Positions 44,907 to 53,530 of a stretch of DNA of 64,000 nt are shown in pieces (within the stretch, counting starts at the first letter, position 1; the number at the start of each line of letters is the position of its first letter). Position numbers and translations under genes: made by a program. The notes beneath the pieces were generated by a model. That model was not told the DNA's origin. It was given only the letters and a program-made list of their open reading frames with translations, and searched no databases. The stretch comes from Halothermothrix sp. (GTDB lineage: Bacteria; Bacillota; Halanaerobiia; DY22613): positions 310,001 through 374,000 of the forward strand of contig JAENYK010000003.1 in assembly GCA_016841825.1 (NCBI GenBank). The letters are read 5' to 3'.

Positions 44907-45800
44907 CTAAAGATATTTTTTGGGAAAAGCAAGTCGTACTGTCAACTTCGGATCTACCACCTGACAGATCTGCACATCCCCTACCGCACTTAATAGCATT
45001 CCTGCTTCATTAAAGGATAGTCCTCGTCTCTCAATGATTATCTTTTGCATATCTGCTGTCGCAACTTTTATCGCGGACAATAAATCTGCATCAGAAGCAA
45101 TAGTATATAGATAATCAGAGTCTTCTAACAGAGGATTAGTAAGACTAATCCTTCCCCAGACAGCTGCTCCAATCACCTCAACCAGCACTCTGACTTTACC
45201 ACCTATCTCCACTCCGGTCACCATGATCTCACCATCACCCATCAGAGCATGCAGATCTCCCATAGCCAGCAGTGCACCCGGAACCATTACTGGTAGATAT
45301 AGAGTTGATCCCTGTTTTATTCTGGAATTATCCATATTGCCGCCATGATGATCAGGGGTTCCACAGGGGATGGAACCTTCTCTGGGCGCTACACCAATAA
45401 CTCCAATCATAGGGTTCAATGGTAGGTGAATCTGTTCATTAAAGATTATCTGTCCATCTTTTACAGGAATAATCTTTATCAGTGAATGCTCTACCTGTTC
45501 TCCCAAAAGACCAGCATCAGGTATGGCAGCCATTATACCATGTTTATTCACTTCAATCTCTAAAATCTCAACCTTAAGAACATCTCCAGGCTCTGCACCT
45601 TCAATATACAACGGGCCAGTCGCCGGGTTAATCCTCTCCCAGTCCAAAGCATCGATAGACTGTTTCTCGTCTCTAATCTGACCCTGAAAACAGTCAGAGG
45701 TTTCAAAAATGACCTGACTACCGGAAGGTACTTTAAGAACTGGTTCATTATCGGAATTCATATTATAAATACACTGATCATTCTTTATTAAATACTCCAT
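44907..45800 (-). CDS. Acetamidase/formamidase family protein
   Basis: 297 residues. NPATGPLYIEGAEPGDVLKVEI near 55, PMIGVIGVAPREGSIPCGTPDHHGGNMD near 133, LYLPVMVPGALLAMGDLHALMGDGEI near 175 are the FmdA/AmdA signatures with the metal-binding Asp/His cluster. Hydrolyses short amides to ammonia and carboxylate; the exact amide is unknown. The start at 45800 has GGGAGG upstream. About 90 bases after it lies the M29 peptidase, possibly cotranscribed. Confidence 0.9.
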   Translation of the reverse strand: MEYLIKNDQCIYNMNSDNEPVLKVPSGSQVIFETSDCFQGQIRDEKQSIDALDWERINPATGPLYIEGAEPGDVLKVEILEIEVNKHGIMAAIPDAGLLGEQVEHSLIKIIPVKDGQIIFNEQIHLPLNPMIGVIGVAPREGSIPCGTPDHHGGNMDNSRIKQGSTLYLPVMVPGALLAMGDLHALMGDGEIMVTGVEIGGKVRVLVEVIGAAVWGRISLTNPLLEDSDYLYTIASDADLLSAIKVATADMQKIIIERRGLSFNEAGMLLSAVGDVQICQVVDPKLTVRLAFPKKYL

Positions 45801-45991
45801 CACTGAACCTCCCAATTATAGTAGTTATAAAGAGCACGTCCTTTATTTTTATCCATAATTATCTTATTCTCCTTAGAATTATTTATTCCTCTCTCCATAG
45901 TTTGAAGAGACAACTATTTTCCGACGATTAAGCCAGGTAAATAGAAATTGAGACCTTAGTTATAGTCCGAAATAACTAAAGACCTACACAA

Positions 45992-46031
45992 TAAAAACCG
46001 GAGTACAGTTCCTGAGAAAACTATACTCCGG
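45992..46031 (-). terminator. Terminator after the EF-hand-rich gene
   Basis: CCGGAGTATAGT...ACTGTACTCCGG stem (one mismatch) on the minus strand followed by TTTTTATT. The 175 bases between it and the acetamidase gene hold an inverted repeat, CTTAGTTAT...ATAACTAAAG (45956-45981), and otherwise nothing recognised. Confidence 0.8.
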
Positions 46032-46078
46032 CCAATATAACTTTCATCTATTAAAGTTACTTCCACTATCAGTCAGAT

Positions 46079-47164
46079 CTATACTGTTAGATCAATTTGC
46101 TGGATAGTTCCAACAGTATCATCATTATTAACATAGATTCCGGTTCTTTGAGCCATCCCCTGTAGATTGTTGTTACCATCTTTAAAATCAAACGGGGTAT
46201 CCAAATGCCCCAGATAAATTGCCCCAACTCCGGCTTCGCTAAGTGCGATTAATTTGTCATTACCAGAGTGGTCTTTACTCCAGACCCAGAGCTTATCAAA
46301 GATAGAATCCTGTTCATCAATCCATCCATTCTGATCTTCATCATATGCCGATAGTTCGTCAAAGCCATTCCCGGTTGTTGGGCCAAATAATTCGCTACCA
46401 TTATTAATCTGTCCATCCTCATTCTTATCAAAGGCAAGAAAACCACTTCCCGGTTTGAGAAAAGATATTTGATCTTCATTCCCATCTGCGTCCAGATCAA
46501 ACTTGAATTTCAGATCTGTCAAATCCGGAAGATTACCATTAAAGTTAATCACTAATGGATCTACTAACTTCGCATCCCCGGCCCGCAAACTAAAATCTGT
46601 TCGTGAGTAGAATTGCCGACTCATATTCATCTCAATCGAAAAATTAATCTTCTGCCCCTGATTACCCTGAATAACTCCTTCTGCTGTAAAAGTCATCTTC
46701 TCAGATTCATACTGGGTTTCGTGATATTCATACTCCAACCCCCACCCTGCAGGCTCTACTGACTGCTGAGGTTGTCCAGCACTATACCCCAGATCAGTTG
46801 ATTCGCGAGATGGTAAGGTCACATCTTCAGCAATATCTAACTTTACCTTCTTACCTGTTAACTGTGATAAAAACGCTTCCAGCAGCCAGATCAGTTCTTT
46901 ATCTTCTTTTTTCAGTCCTTCTATGATCTCTTTCGCAGAAGCATTCTCCACAGGCTGTGTATTCTTTTCTGCTATAAGTCTTCTTGCATCTTCTGAAAGT
47001 TGAAGTGAGTCTCCAAAAACATTGGCCCGATTTGAACCCGCTCCCAGATTCTCAAAATCTGGACGTCGATCGCCGACCCAAAACCTCAAAGACTCTTCTC
47101 TTTTATTACTGGTTATCTTACTGTGGGTTGCCTGCATTTTAATTCTACTACCTAGAATCTCCAT
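46079..47164 (-). CDS. EF-hand/VCBS-like calcium-binding protein of unknown function
   Basis: 361 residues, no signal peptide. The C-terminal third holds Asp-rich loops that look like calcium sites: DLDADGNEDQIS (~245), DKNEDGQINNGSELFG (~268), DEDQNGWIDEQDSIF (~297), followed by LWVWSKDHSGNDKLIALSE. This arrangement occurs in uncharacterised clostridial and proteobacterial proteins. The N-terminal region is polar with no recognised domain. GGGGGTG upstream supports the start. Single gene with its own terminator; export route, if any, not evident. Confidence 0.75.
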   Translation of the reverse strand: MEILGSRIKMQATHSKITSNKREESLRFWVGDRRPDFENLGAGSNRANVFGDSLQLSEDARRLIAEKNTQPVENASAKEIIEGLKKEDKELIWLLEAFLSQLTGKKVKLDIAEDVTLPSRESTDLGYSAGQPQQSVEPAGWGLEYEYHETQYESEKMTFTAEGVIQGNQGQKINFSIEMNMSRQFYSRTDFSLRAGDAKLVDPLVINFNGNLPDLTDLKFKFDLDADGNEDQISFLKPGSGFLAFDKNEDGQINNGSELFGPTTGNGFDELSAYDEDQNGWIDEQDSIFDKLWVWSKDHSGNDKLIALSEAGVGAIYLGHLDTPFDFKDGNNNLQGMAQRTGIYVNNDDTVGTIQQIDLTV

Positions 47165-47457
47165 TTACTAACACCCCCAGACATTATAAAATTGCACTTA
47201 TTATATTTATCGGCAGTTCGTAGAATTTTGTTAAGACCTTTTGAGAAAAAATTACTGTAGATATTTAGTTCTTTTCTGGAGATGATAATCGTATATCCAT
47301 TCAATGAAAAGCCTGAAGTAGTAAAAATCTAAACTAATTCTTTCTACTTTCCAGGATATCACCTATACGCTGAAGTTGATTTGTAAAATTTAAAAGAGGA
47401 AACTTTTGATAAATGACGAACTATAAACACATGTAAACTAATAGCGAGGTGAACAAC
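47165..47457. other. Divergent intergenic region, nothing recognised
   Basis: AT-rich sequence between the minus-strand EF-hand gene and the plus-strand zinc-ribbon gene. It must hold both promoters, but I could not find a pair of elements with good spacing. Confidence 0.5.
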
Positions 47458-47667
47458 ATGGCTAAACAATATCAATGTCCTAAGTGTGGGAATACTTCTT
47501 ATGAATCTGATAAGATTAGAGCAACCGGTGCAGGTCTTGCCAAAATGTTTGATGTTCAAAACAAAAGATTTATTGCTATCACCTGTACTAACTGCCGCTA
47601 CACAGAGTTATATAAAGAAGGCGATAGCAGCACTTTAAGCAATATTTTCGACTTCTTAACTGACTAA
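47458..47667 (+). CDS. Small zinc-ribbon nucleic-acid-binding protein (COG3478/YpzJ-like)
   Basis: 69 residues: MAKQYQCPKCGNTSYESDKIRATGAGLAKMF and so on, with CPKC and CTNC forming one zinc ribbon. The pattern and length fit the COG3478 predicted Zn-ribbon family, function unknown. GAGGTG lies six bases before the ATG at 47458; a GTG three codons upstream overlaps that site. It is one of only two plus-strand genes here and has its own terminator. Confidence 0.82.
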   Translation: MAKQYQCPKCGNTSYESDKIRATGAGLAKMFDVQNKRFIAITCTNCRYTELYKEGDSSTLSNIFDFLTD

Positions 47668-47680
47668 TCGAACCCACTAT

Positions 47681-47719
47681 AGAGCTACCTTAAAATATTT
47701 TTAGGTAGCTCTTGTTTTT
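47681..47719 (+). terminator. Terminator of the zinc-ribbon gene
   Basis: AGAGCTACCT and AGGTAGCTCT with a 12-base loop, followed by TGTTTTTG on the plus strand. Confidence 0.85.
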
Positions 47720-47757
47720 GTTGAAGTGTTATACCTTAACGTATAAGGAGACAGATG

Positions 47758-47924
47758 TAAAAGGGGTCACCTAATTTTTTGGTGAACCCCTCTTTAAATC
47801 ACTCTCACAGTTGTTATCTCTCCATTTTCAACATACCTAATCTCCAATATACTCACTCCTCTATTGTTCCCTTTGTCTAGAACCCTCCAACTACTGCCTT
47901 GTGGACGTCAATAATTGGAGGGTT
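47758..47924 (-). other. Two hairpins and a possible 17-codon frame downstream of valS
   Basis: Reading on the minus strand after valS: AACCCTCCAA...TTGGAGGGTT (47924-47881), then AGAGGAG eight bases before a TTG opening MEIRYVENGEITTVRVI and stop (47847-47794), then a GGGGTTCACC...GGTGACCCC stem (47793-47758). The layout (hairpin, ribosome site, mini-gene, terminator-like stem) is suggestive, but such a short frame may be chance. Confidence 0.3.
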
Positions 47925-47943
47925 TTATTAATTTATCAAATTA

Positions 47944-50601
47944 TTATCCTTTCAACTCAGCCAACAGATCTTCTAAGGCTTTCAGTTGAGTGTGATATTT
48001 TTCAACTTTCTCCTTTTCTGCATTAACCAGATGTTCCGGTGCCTTATTCACAAACCCGGGATTATTTAATTTATTGTTCGCCCGCTCAATCTCACCCTGT
48101 GTCTTCTCTATCTCCTTCTCCAGACGCTCAATCTCTTTTTCCAGATCAATCATTCCGGCCAGAGGCAGGATAATCTCCACACCATTTACCACAGCAGCTG
48201 AAGATTTGGCAGGTTTCTCTGCCAATTGTGCTACAATCTGAGCATCTTCAAGACGGGCCAGATCCTGAATAAAGGCAACACCTTTCTTCACAATAGCCAG
48301 GCGACTCTCTTCCAACGGATGAAGTATTGCCTTAATTCGTTTTCCAGGATTAACTTTCATCTCATTACGAATGTTGCGGATAGTCCTGATCACATCAATT
48401 AGTACAGTCATCTCTTCTTCAATCTCATCGCTGAGTTCTGCTGTACAAACTTCTGGCCACCTGGTTACCATAATACTATCTCCCTCATGGGGCAGAGCTT
48501 GCCAGATCTCTTCAGTGATAAAAGGCATGAATGGATGGAGCAGACGTAAAGTTTTCTCCAGGACAGTTGTAACCACATACAGAACTGTCCGTTTAGCCTG
48601 TGGATCTTCATCCTGATACAATCTGGGTTTGATCAACTCAATATACCAATCGCAAAACTCACTCCAGATATAATCATAAAGTGCCGCACCAGCTTCTCCA
48701 AAGAGATACTTCTCTAAATTCTGATTAACATTATCTATAGTCCGATTCAAGCGGCTAATAATCCACTTATCTACCAACTCCAATTTCAGGTCTTCTTCTC
48801 TCAAATCACCAAAATCCTCATCACCCAGATTCATCAACACAAATCGGGAAGCATTCCAGATCTTGTTGGAGAAGTTACGACTGGCTTCAACCTTCTCCTG
48901 ACGCCAGCGCATATCATTCCCGGGAGCATTACCAGTAATCAGAGTAAAACGCAGTGTATCTGCACCAAATTGATCAATTACCTCCAGCGGGTCAACACCA
49001 TTCCCCAGTGATTTACTCATCTTCCGACCTTCAGCATCCCGCACCAGACCATGAATAAAGACAGTGTGGAATGGAGTCTGATCCATCTGCGAAATACCTG
49101 AAAAGATCATCCGCGCAACCCAGAAAAAGATAATATCTCTCCCGGTTACCAATACATCTGTTGGATAGAAATAAGCCAGATCATCAGTGTCATTAGGCCA
49201 GCCTAAAGTGGAGAAAGGCCACAATGCAGAGCTAAACCAGGTATCCAGTACATCTTCATCCTGCTGCAAATTAGTCGAGCCACATTTATTACATTCAGTT
49301 GGTTCTTCTTTACTAACAATTACCTCTCCACAATTCTGACAATACCAGACAGGAATCCGATGACCCCACCAGAGTTGACGAGAGATACACCAATCCCGAA
49401 TATTTTCCATCCAATTTAGATAGGTTTTAGTAAACCGCTCGGGAACAAATTGGGTTTTACCGTCTAATACTGCCTGAATCGCGGGTTCAGCCAGTGGCTG
49501 CATCTTGACAAACCATTGTTTAGAGATCAAAGGTTCCACAACAGTGCCACATCGATAACAATGACCAACAGAATGGGTATGATCTTCTACCTTTACGAGA
49601 TAATCCAGAGCCTGAAGTTCTTTGACCAACTCTTGACGACATTCATAGCGATCCATACCATAGAATTTCTCTGCATTTTCTGTCATTGTTGCATCATCAT
49701 CAATAACTTTAATTCTGGGCAAGTTGTGTCTGACTCCTATCTCAAAATCATTGGGGTCATGGGCTGGAGTAACTTTCACGCATCCAGTACCAAATTCTTT
49801 ATCAACATGCTCGTCGGCAACAACCGGAATCTCTCTATTCATGATAGGTAAGATCAAAGTCTTACCAATAAGATGTTGATATCGTTCATCATCAGGATGG
49901 ACAGCTACTCCGGTGTCCCCTAACATAGTCTCAGGTCGAGTGGTGGCAACGACCACAAATTCATCACTATCTTTAACAGGATACCGAATATGCCAGAAAT
50001 TACCTCCTTTTTCTTCATGCTCTACCTCAACATCAGATAAAGTTGTCATACATTCTGGACACCAGTTAACAATATAATCACCCTGATAAATTAGACCTTG
50101 ATCATATAAACGGACAAATACTTCACGAACCGCTTCATTACAACCTTCATCCATAGTGAACCTTTCCCGACTCCAATCACATGATGAACCCAGTTTTTTT
50201 AACTGATTAGTTATCCGCCCACCATATTCCTTCTTCCACTCCCAGGCTCGTTTTAAAAACTCTTCCCGACCCAACTCGTCCTTGATAATTCCTTCACTCT
50301 CTTTCACATGCTCTACAACCTTGACTTCTGTAGCAATACTGGCATGGTCTGTACCCGGCAGCCAGAGTGCACTATAACCCTGCATTCGCCGCCATCTAAT
50401 CAAAATATCCTGTAAAGTATTATCCAGAGCATGACCCATATGTAACTGACCAGTAATGTTGGGTGGCGGCATCATGATTGTATATGGTTTTCGACTCTGA
50501 TCTACTTCTGCTTTAAATAAACCTTTGTCTATCCAATATTGATACCATTTTTCCTCAGCCTGAGCTGGATCATAAGTTTTGCTTAATTCCTTTACCATCA
50601 T
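47944..50601 (-). CDS. valS: Valyl-tRNA synthetase
   Basis: 885 residues. Class-Ia signatures: [15 protein letters not shown] (HIGH-type, ~45), the editing domain with [17 protein letters not shown] (~220), KMSKSLGN (~520), anticodon-binding domain, and the C-terminal coiled coil ([20 protein letters not shown]). GGAGG sits five bases before the ATG at 50601. It is preceded by an acetyltransferase gene; both lie under a T-box leader that senses uncharged tRNA(Val). Confidence 0.97.
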   Translation of the reverse strand: MMVKELSKTYDPAQAEEKWYQYWIDKGLFKAEVDQSRKPYTIMMPPPNITGQLHMGHALDNTLQDILIRWRRMQGYSALWLPGTDHASIATEVKVVEHVKESEGIIKDELGREEFLKRAWEWKKEYGGRITNQLKKLGSSCDWSRERFTMDEGCNEAVREVFVRLYDQGLIYQGDYIVNWCPECMTTLSDVEVEHEEKGGNFWHIRYPVKDSDEFVVVATTRPETMLGDTGVAVHPDDERYQHLIGKTLILPIMNREIPVVADEHVDKEFGTGCVKVTPAHDPNDFEIGVRHNLPRIKVIDDDATMTENAEKFYGMDRYECRQELVKELQALDYLVKVEDHTHSVGHCYRCGTVVEPLISKQWFVKMQPLAEPAIQAVLDGKTQFVPERFTKTYLNWMENIRDWCISRQLWWGHRIPVWYCQNCGEVIVSKEEPTECNKCGSTNLQQDEDVLDTWFSSALWPFSTLGWPNDTDDLAYFYPTDVLVTGRDIIFFWVARMIFSGISQMDQTPFHTVFIHGLVRDAEGRKMSKSLGNGVDPLEVIDQFGADTLRFTLITGNAPGNDMRWRQEKVEASRNFSNKIWNASRFVLMNLGDEDFGDLREEDLKLELVDKWIISRLNRTIDNVNQNLEKYLFGEAGAALYDYIWSEFCDWYIELIKPRLYQDEDPQAKRTVLYVVTTVLEKTLRLLHPFMPFITEEIWQALPHEGDSIMVTRWPEVCTAELSDEIEEEMTVLIDVIRTIRNIRNEMKVNPGKRIKAILHPLEESRLAIVKKGVAFIQDLARLEDAQIVAQLAEKPAKSSAAVVNGVEIILPLAGMIDLEKEIERLEKEIEKTQGEIERANNKLNNPGFVNKAPEHLVNAEKEKVEKYHTQLKALEDLLAELKG

Positions 50602-50638
50602 CAAAACCTCCTAATTTTATACTTATCACAGTTCAACC

Positions 50639-51187
50639 CTAATCCACAATTAACCCCATTAGATAAAAATCATAGTATACACCATCTATTTTGATTCCCC
50701 AACGTTCCCTTCCCTCGATCTGGAAGCCCATCTTTTCATAAAGCGCAATAGCCTGGATATTATCAGTCCTGACTTTCAAATTAATCTTGGTAACTCCGGT
50801 ATCCTCAGCAAAAGAGATCAAAGATTCCAATAATAGTTTCCCAATACCTATTCCCCAATACTCCTTCATTACCGAAATTCCAAAAATTCCGGTATGTTCT
50901 GTCCTCTTGCGATTACTACCCTGAAACCCCAGACAACCAACAATCTTACCTTCTACCCTGGCAGCTATCATCACACTATGCTTACTCTGGACCTGACTCT
51001 CCAGAAATTCAGTTTCTTGCTCCACTGTCATCGTGAATTCTTCCGGACCATAAGCAAGCTTATCTGTCTCCCCAGTGACCTGTTTCATATATTCTACCAT
51101 CTCTGCAGCATCCTCAGCTGTCAACTCTGCAATGTTACACCTGAGACCATCTTTCAAAGTATAATCTTTAGTTTTAATTTTACCCAT
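50639..51187 (-). CDS. GNAT-family N-acetyltransferase
   Basis: 182 residues. Acetyl-CoA motif GISVMKEYWGIGIGKLLLESLISFA (Q/RxxGxG/A-type, ~110-135), KINLKVRTDNIQAIALYEKMGFQIEGRERWGIKIDGVYYD near the C terminus. It resembles the RimL/YhhY-like branch; the substrate is unknown. AGGAGG lies eight to nine bases before the ATG. As first gene behind a valine T-box, with valS 37 bases on, it should be made when tRNA(Val) is uncharged. Confidence 0.88.
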   Translation of the reverse strand: MGKIKTKDYTLKDGLRCNIAELTAEDAAEMVEYMKQVTGETDKLAYGPEEFTMTVEQETEFLESQVQSKHSVMIAARVEGKIVGCLGFQGSNRKRTEHTGIFGISVMKEYWGIGIGKLLLESLISFAEDTGVTKINLKVRTDNIQAIALYEKMGFQIEGRERWGIKIDGVYYDFYLMGLIVD

Positions 51188-51221
51188 CCTAATACACCTC
51201 CTCCAGTGTTTGATGTCAATT

Positions 51222-51516
51222 TAAAAAATAAAAAATTCCCCTTCATCCTCAATAATCAGGACGAAAGAGAATTTATCTTCCGCGGTACCACCTTAATTCT
51301 GCTTCAAAATCAGTCATTACCAATCTTGACTCAGCCCTCATAGATATGTAACGGCTATCCGACCGATGAGATCTACTATCTTCAATCTCACAGCTCCCGA
51401 ACGACCTTCAATCACTTCCCACTAGAGACCTCCCAGCCTATGAGCCTCCTCTCTGAAGTGTTCCCTGATCTACTCCTCTCGATCATCACTTTTGTTAAAA
51501 GAAAATATCCAATTTA
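51222..51516 (-). promoter_or_regulatory. T-box leader (tRNA-Val) controlling acetyltransferase and valS
   Basis: The minus strand carries the T-box core AAGGTGGTACCGCGG (51294-51280), with a UGGU bulge suited to a tRNA with discriminator A. It is followed by a strong terminator (arms at 51273-51258 and 51249-51234) and a T-run. Stem I starts GAGAGGAGTAGAT (AGTA motif). The most likely specifier is GUC at 51405-51403 (followed by a purine), which fits valine and the downstream valS. Confidence 0.93.
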
Positions 51517-51522
51517 CTTTTT

Positions 51523-51551
51523 ATAATACTATCTGATACAATTTTTGTCAA
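51523..51551 (-). promoter_or_regulatory. Promoter of the T-box/valS operon
   Basis: TTGACA (51551-51546), 17-base spacer, TATTAT (51528-51523) on the minus strand. Transcription would start near 51516. Confidence 0.75.
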
Positions 51552-51609
51552 GAGGATAAGATTATTAGGATTTAGAAAAAGTAGGTTTTTGAAACCCGCC
51601 CCTTGCACT

Positions 51610-51651
51610 TTTTTACCAAAATTGGGGCTGTTTTTTGAGACAGCCCCAATT
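51610..51651 (-). terminator. Terminator after metS
   Basis: AATTGGGGCTGT and ACAGCCCCAATT form a 12-base perfect stem around TTTTTGAG-type loop sequence; TTTTGG follows on the minus strand. Confidence 0.85.
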
Positions 51652-51655
51652 TCAT

Positions 51656-51757
51656 TTATTCTTTACCCTTCTTCAGCGCGATACTCAGACAAACTCCTAT
51701 TCCACCATACAGAACAGTTGCTCCAAAGACCAGCATCACAATTGCACCTGGATTCAT
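51656..51757 (-). CDS. metS: MetS-type small subunit of NSS-family transporter (33 residues)
   Basis: MNPGAIVMLVFGATVLYGGI followed by GVCLSIALKKGKE: one transmembrane helix (~5-26) and a basic tail. It matches the tiny MetS-family partner encoded right after MetP-type symporters, which in Corynebacterium is needed for methionine uptake. The ATG follows the symporter TAG without a gap, and AGGAGGTGG lies inside the end of the symporter gene, so translation is coupled. Confidence 0.88.
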   Translation of the reverse strand: MNPGAIVMLVFGATVLYGGIGVCLSIALKKGKE

Positions 51758-53254
51758 CTATTCCACCTCCTGACAAAGTAACTGTTGGTCAGACCAGTTC
51801 ATAGATCCAATAGCTTTACCGATCAGAATCAACATTACCGCTATCAACCAGCCCATAATCTGAGCAGATAATGGATAACCACCGTATGGCTCAGCTAACT
51901 CAGTTATTGCAGAACTCAAAACAGAATAGCCTAACAGAAATGGTATCACATACCTAACAATACTATCCCACCATCTGCCAACACCAAAATCGGAGATGGG
52001 ATTCATCCATTGGCGTAATTTGCTTGCTTTGAAAACCCATGCAATGGCAGCACATTCGAGAATACCTACCAGAGCTGCACCGAACTGCATGTTAAAGTGA
52101 TCGATCAAATCCAGGAAGTATAAACCGGCACCTGTGGTGAAGATCAGACTACCCAGAAAACCGATTCCACAGACAACGAATACAGCCTTATTACGTTCCA
52201 TGTTAAACTTGTCCATCATGTTTGATACTACAGCCTCCACCAGTGAGATACTGGAAGAAAGACCGGCAATCGCTAACGCGCCAAAAAAGATTAGACTAAA
52301 CAGAGTATTAAATCCAGGCATCAGATTTATCGCCTGTGGGAAAGCCACAAAGGCTAAACCGATACTCTGGGTTACTACATTTTCGATCGGTAAACCAGTG
52401 GAATGAGCCATATAGCCCAGTACACCAAACACCCCTAAACCTACCATAAAACTAAATGCACTATTACCCAAACCAGTAATAAACGCATTATTTACAACAT
52501 CGGATTTTTTCGGTAGATAACTGGCATAAGTGATCATTACTCCAAAACCTAAACTCAAAGAGAAGAAAATCTGCCCAAAGGCAGCTAACCATACCCGGGC
52601 ATCAGCCAATTTTGAGAAATCAGGTGTTAAGAATTTGTTTACACCAATCATTGCACCCGGCAAAGTAATACCTCGTAAAGTAACTAATGCCATTAATACA
52701 AATAATAACGGCATAAAGATCTTACTTGCCTTCTCTACTCCACTCTGAACGCCTTTATAGATAATGATAAAATTAATCGCCCAGACCAGAAATACTGCAA
52801 TTAATACACCCAATTGGATATTACCAATATCCCAAATTCCTGAAGTTAGTCCCAGATGTTTACCGTAAAAGAAGGCGTCTGGATCACTGCCCCAGCTTTG
52901 TCCAAAAGAATATACTACATAGTTAAGGGTCCAACCAATTATTACCGTATAATAGGTCATCAGAACGAATGAAACAATCGGAGCCCACCAACCAAGCCAT
53001 TCCCATTTTCTATTCAAACGTGCATAAGATAAAGCTGCAGATCCTCTCTGGCGTAAACCAAAACCAATCTCCAGGATCAACAAAGGAATCCCGATTACCA
53101 ACAATGCCACAAAATAAGGGATCAGAAATGCTCCCCCACCATTTTCATAAGCTACATAACTAAAACGCCAGATATTTCCCAAACCTACTGCCGAACCAAT
53201 CGCTGCCATGATGAAACCAAATCGTGATCCAAACTCACCTTTATTCTTGCCCAT
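51758..53254 (-). CDS. Neurotransmitter:sodium symporter (MetP/SNF family)
   Basis: 498 residues, 11-12 membrane helices. The N terminus FGSRFGFIMAAIGSAVGLGNIWRFSYVAYENGGGAFL is the SNF signature with the unwound TM1 sodium site; FFSLSLGFGVMITYASYLP marks TM6. Such porters move amino acids (methionine, alanine, tryptophan and others) with Na+. Pairing with a MetS-like peptide favours methionine/alanine uptake. A Na+-pumping Rnf in the same genome could supply the gradient. Confidence 0.92.
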   Translation of the reverse strand: MGKNKGEFGSRFGFIMAAIGSAVGLGNIWRFSYVAYENGGGAFLIPYFVALLVIGIPLLILEIGFGLRQRGSAALSYARLNRKWEWLGWWAPIVSFVLMTYYTVIIGWTLNYVVYSFGQSWGSDPDAFFYGKHLGLTSGIWDIGNIQLGVLIAVFLVWAINFIIIYKGVQSGVEKASKIFMPLLFVLMALVTLRGITLPGAMIGVNKFLTPDFSKLADARVWLAAFGQIFFSLSLGFGVMITYASYLPKKSDVVNNAFITGLGNSAFSFMVGLGVFGVLGYMAHSTGLPIENVVTQSIGLAFVAFPQAINLMPGFNTLFSLIFFGALAIAGLSSSISLVEAVVSNMMDKFNMERNKAVFVVCGIGFLGSLIFTTGAGLYFLDLIDHFNMQFGAALVGILECAAIAWVFKASKLRQWMNPISDFGVGRWWDSIVRYVIPFLLGYSVLSSAITELAEPYGGYPLSAQIMGWLIAVMLILIGKAIGSMNWSDQQLLCQEVE

Positions 53255-53379
53255 TTCATGTTTCCTCCTTTTCTGTGATCAGTTTACTCTCTTCTCTTTG
53301 CTTTTTGGTCACAGACCTACTCGACTGTTAGTGTTTCATAATTAGAACCACTTTTCCTATGAATACGCCGCTATAGTAT

Positions 53380-53409
53380 AATATAACTTAATTCCATATA
53401 AATTGTCAA
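53380..53409 (-). promoter_or_regulatory. Promoter of the metP-metS operon
   Basis: TTGACA (53409-53404) and TATATT (53385-53380) with an 18-base spacer on the minus strand. The leader is about 120 bases; no known riboswitch fold was recognised in it. Confidence 0.55.
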
Positions 53410-53442
53410 CAAATTGTCCCTAGGTATTATCTCCTAATTTAT

Positions 53443-53491
53443 ATAACAAAATAAGTCAGACATCTCATAAACGGATATCTGACTTATTTTT
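53443..53491 (-). terminator. Terminator after the large regulator gene
   Basis: AATAAGTCAGACATC and GATATCTGACTTATT pair (one mismatch) with T-runs on both strands, so it is likely bidirectional. Confidence 0.75.
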
Positions 53492-53530
53492 CATCCAATA
53501 TCTATAAAATTTTTACTTTTCAGGGCTCCC

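Noticed and set aside
45956-45981. Inverted repeat CTTAGTTAT...ATAACTAAAG as a fourth copy of the dispersed repeat
   Set aside because: It shares only the short TTAGTTAT word with the family and lacks the other ordered blocks.
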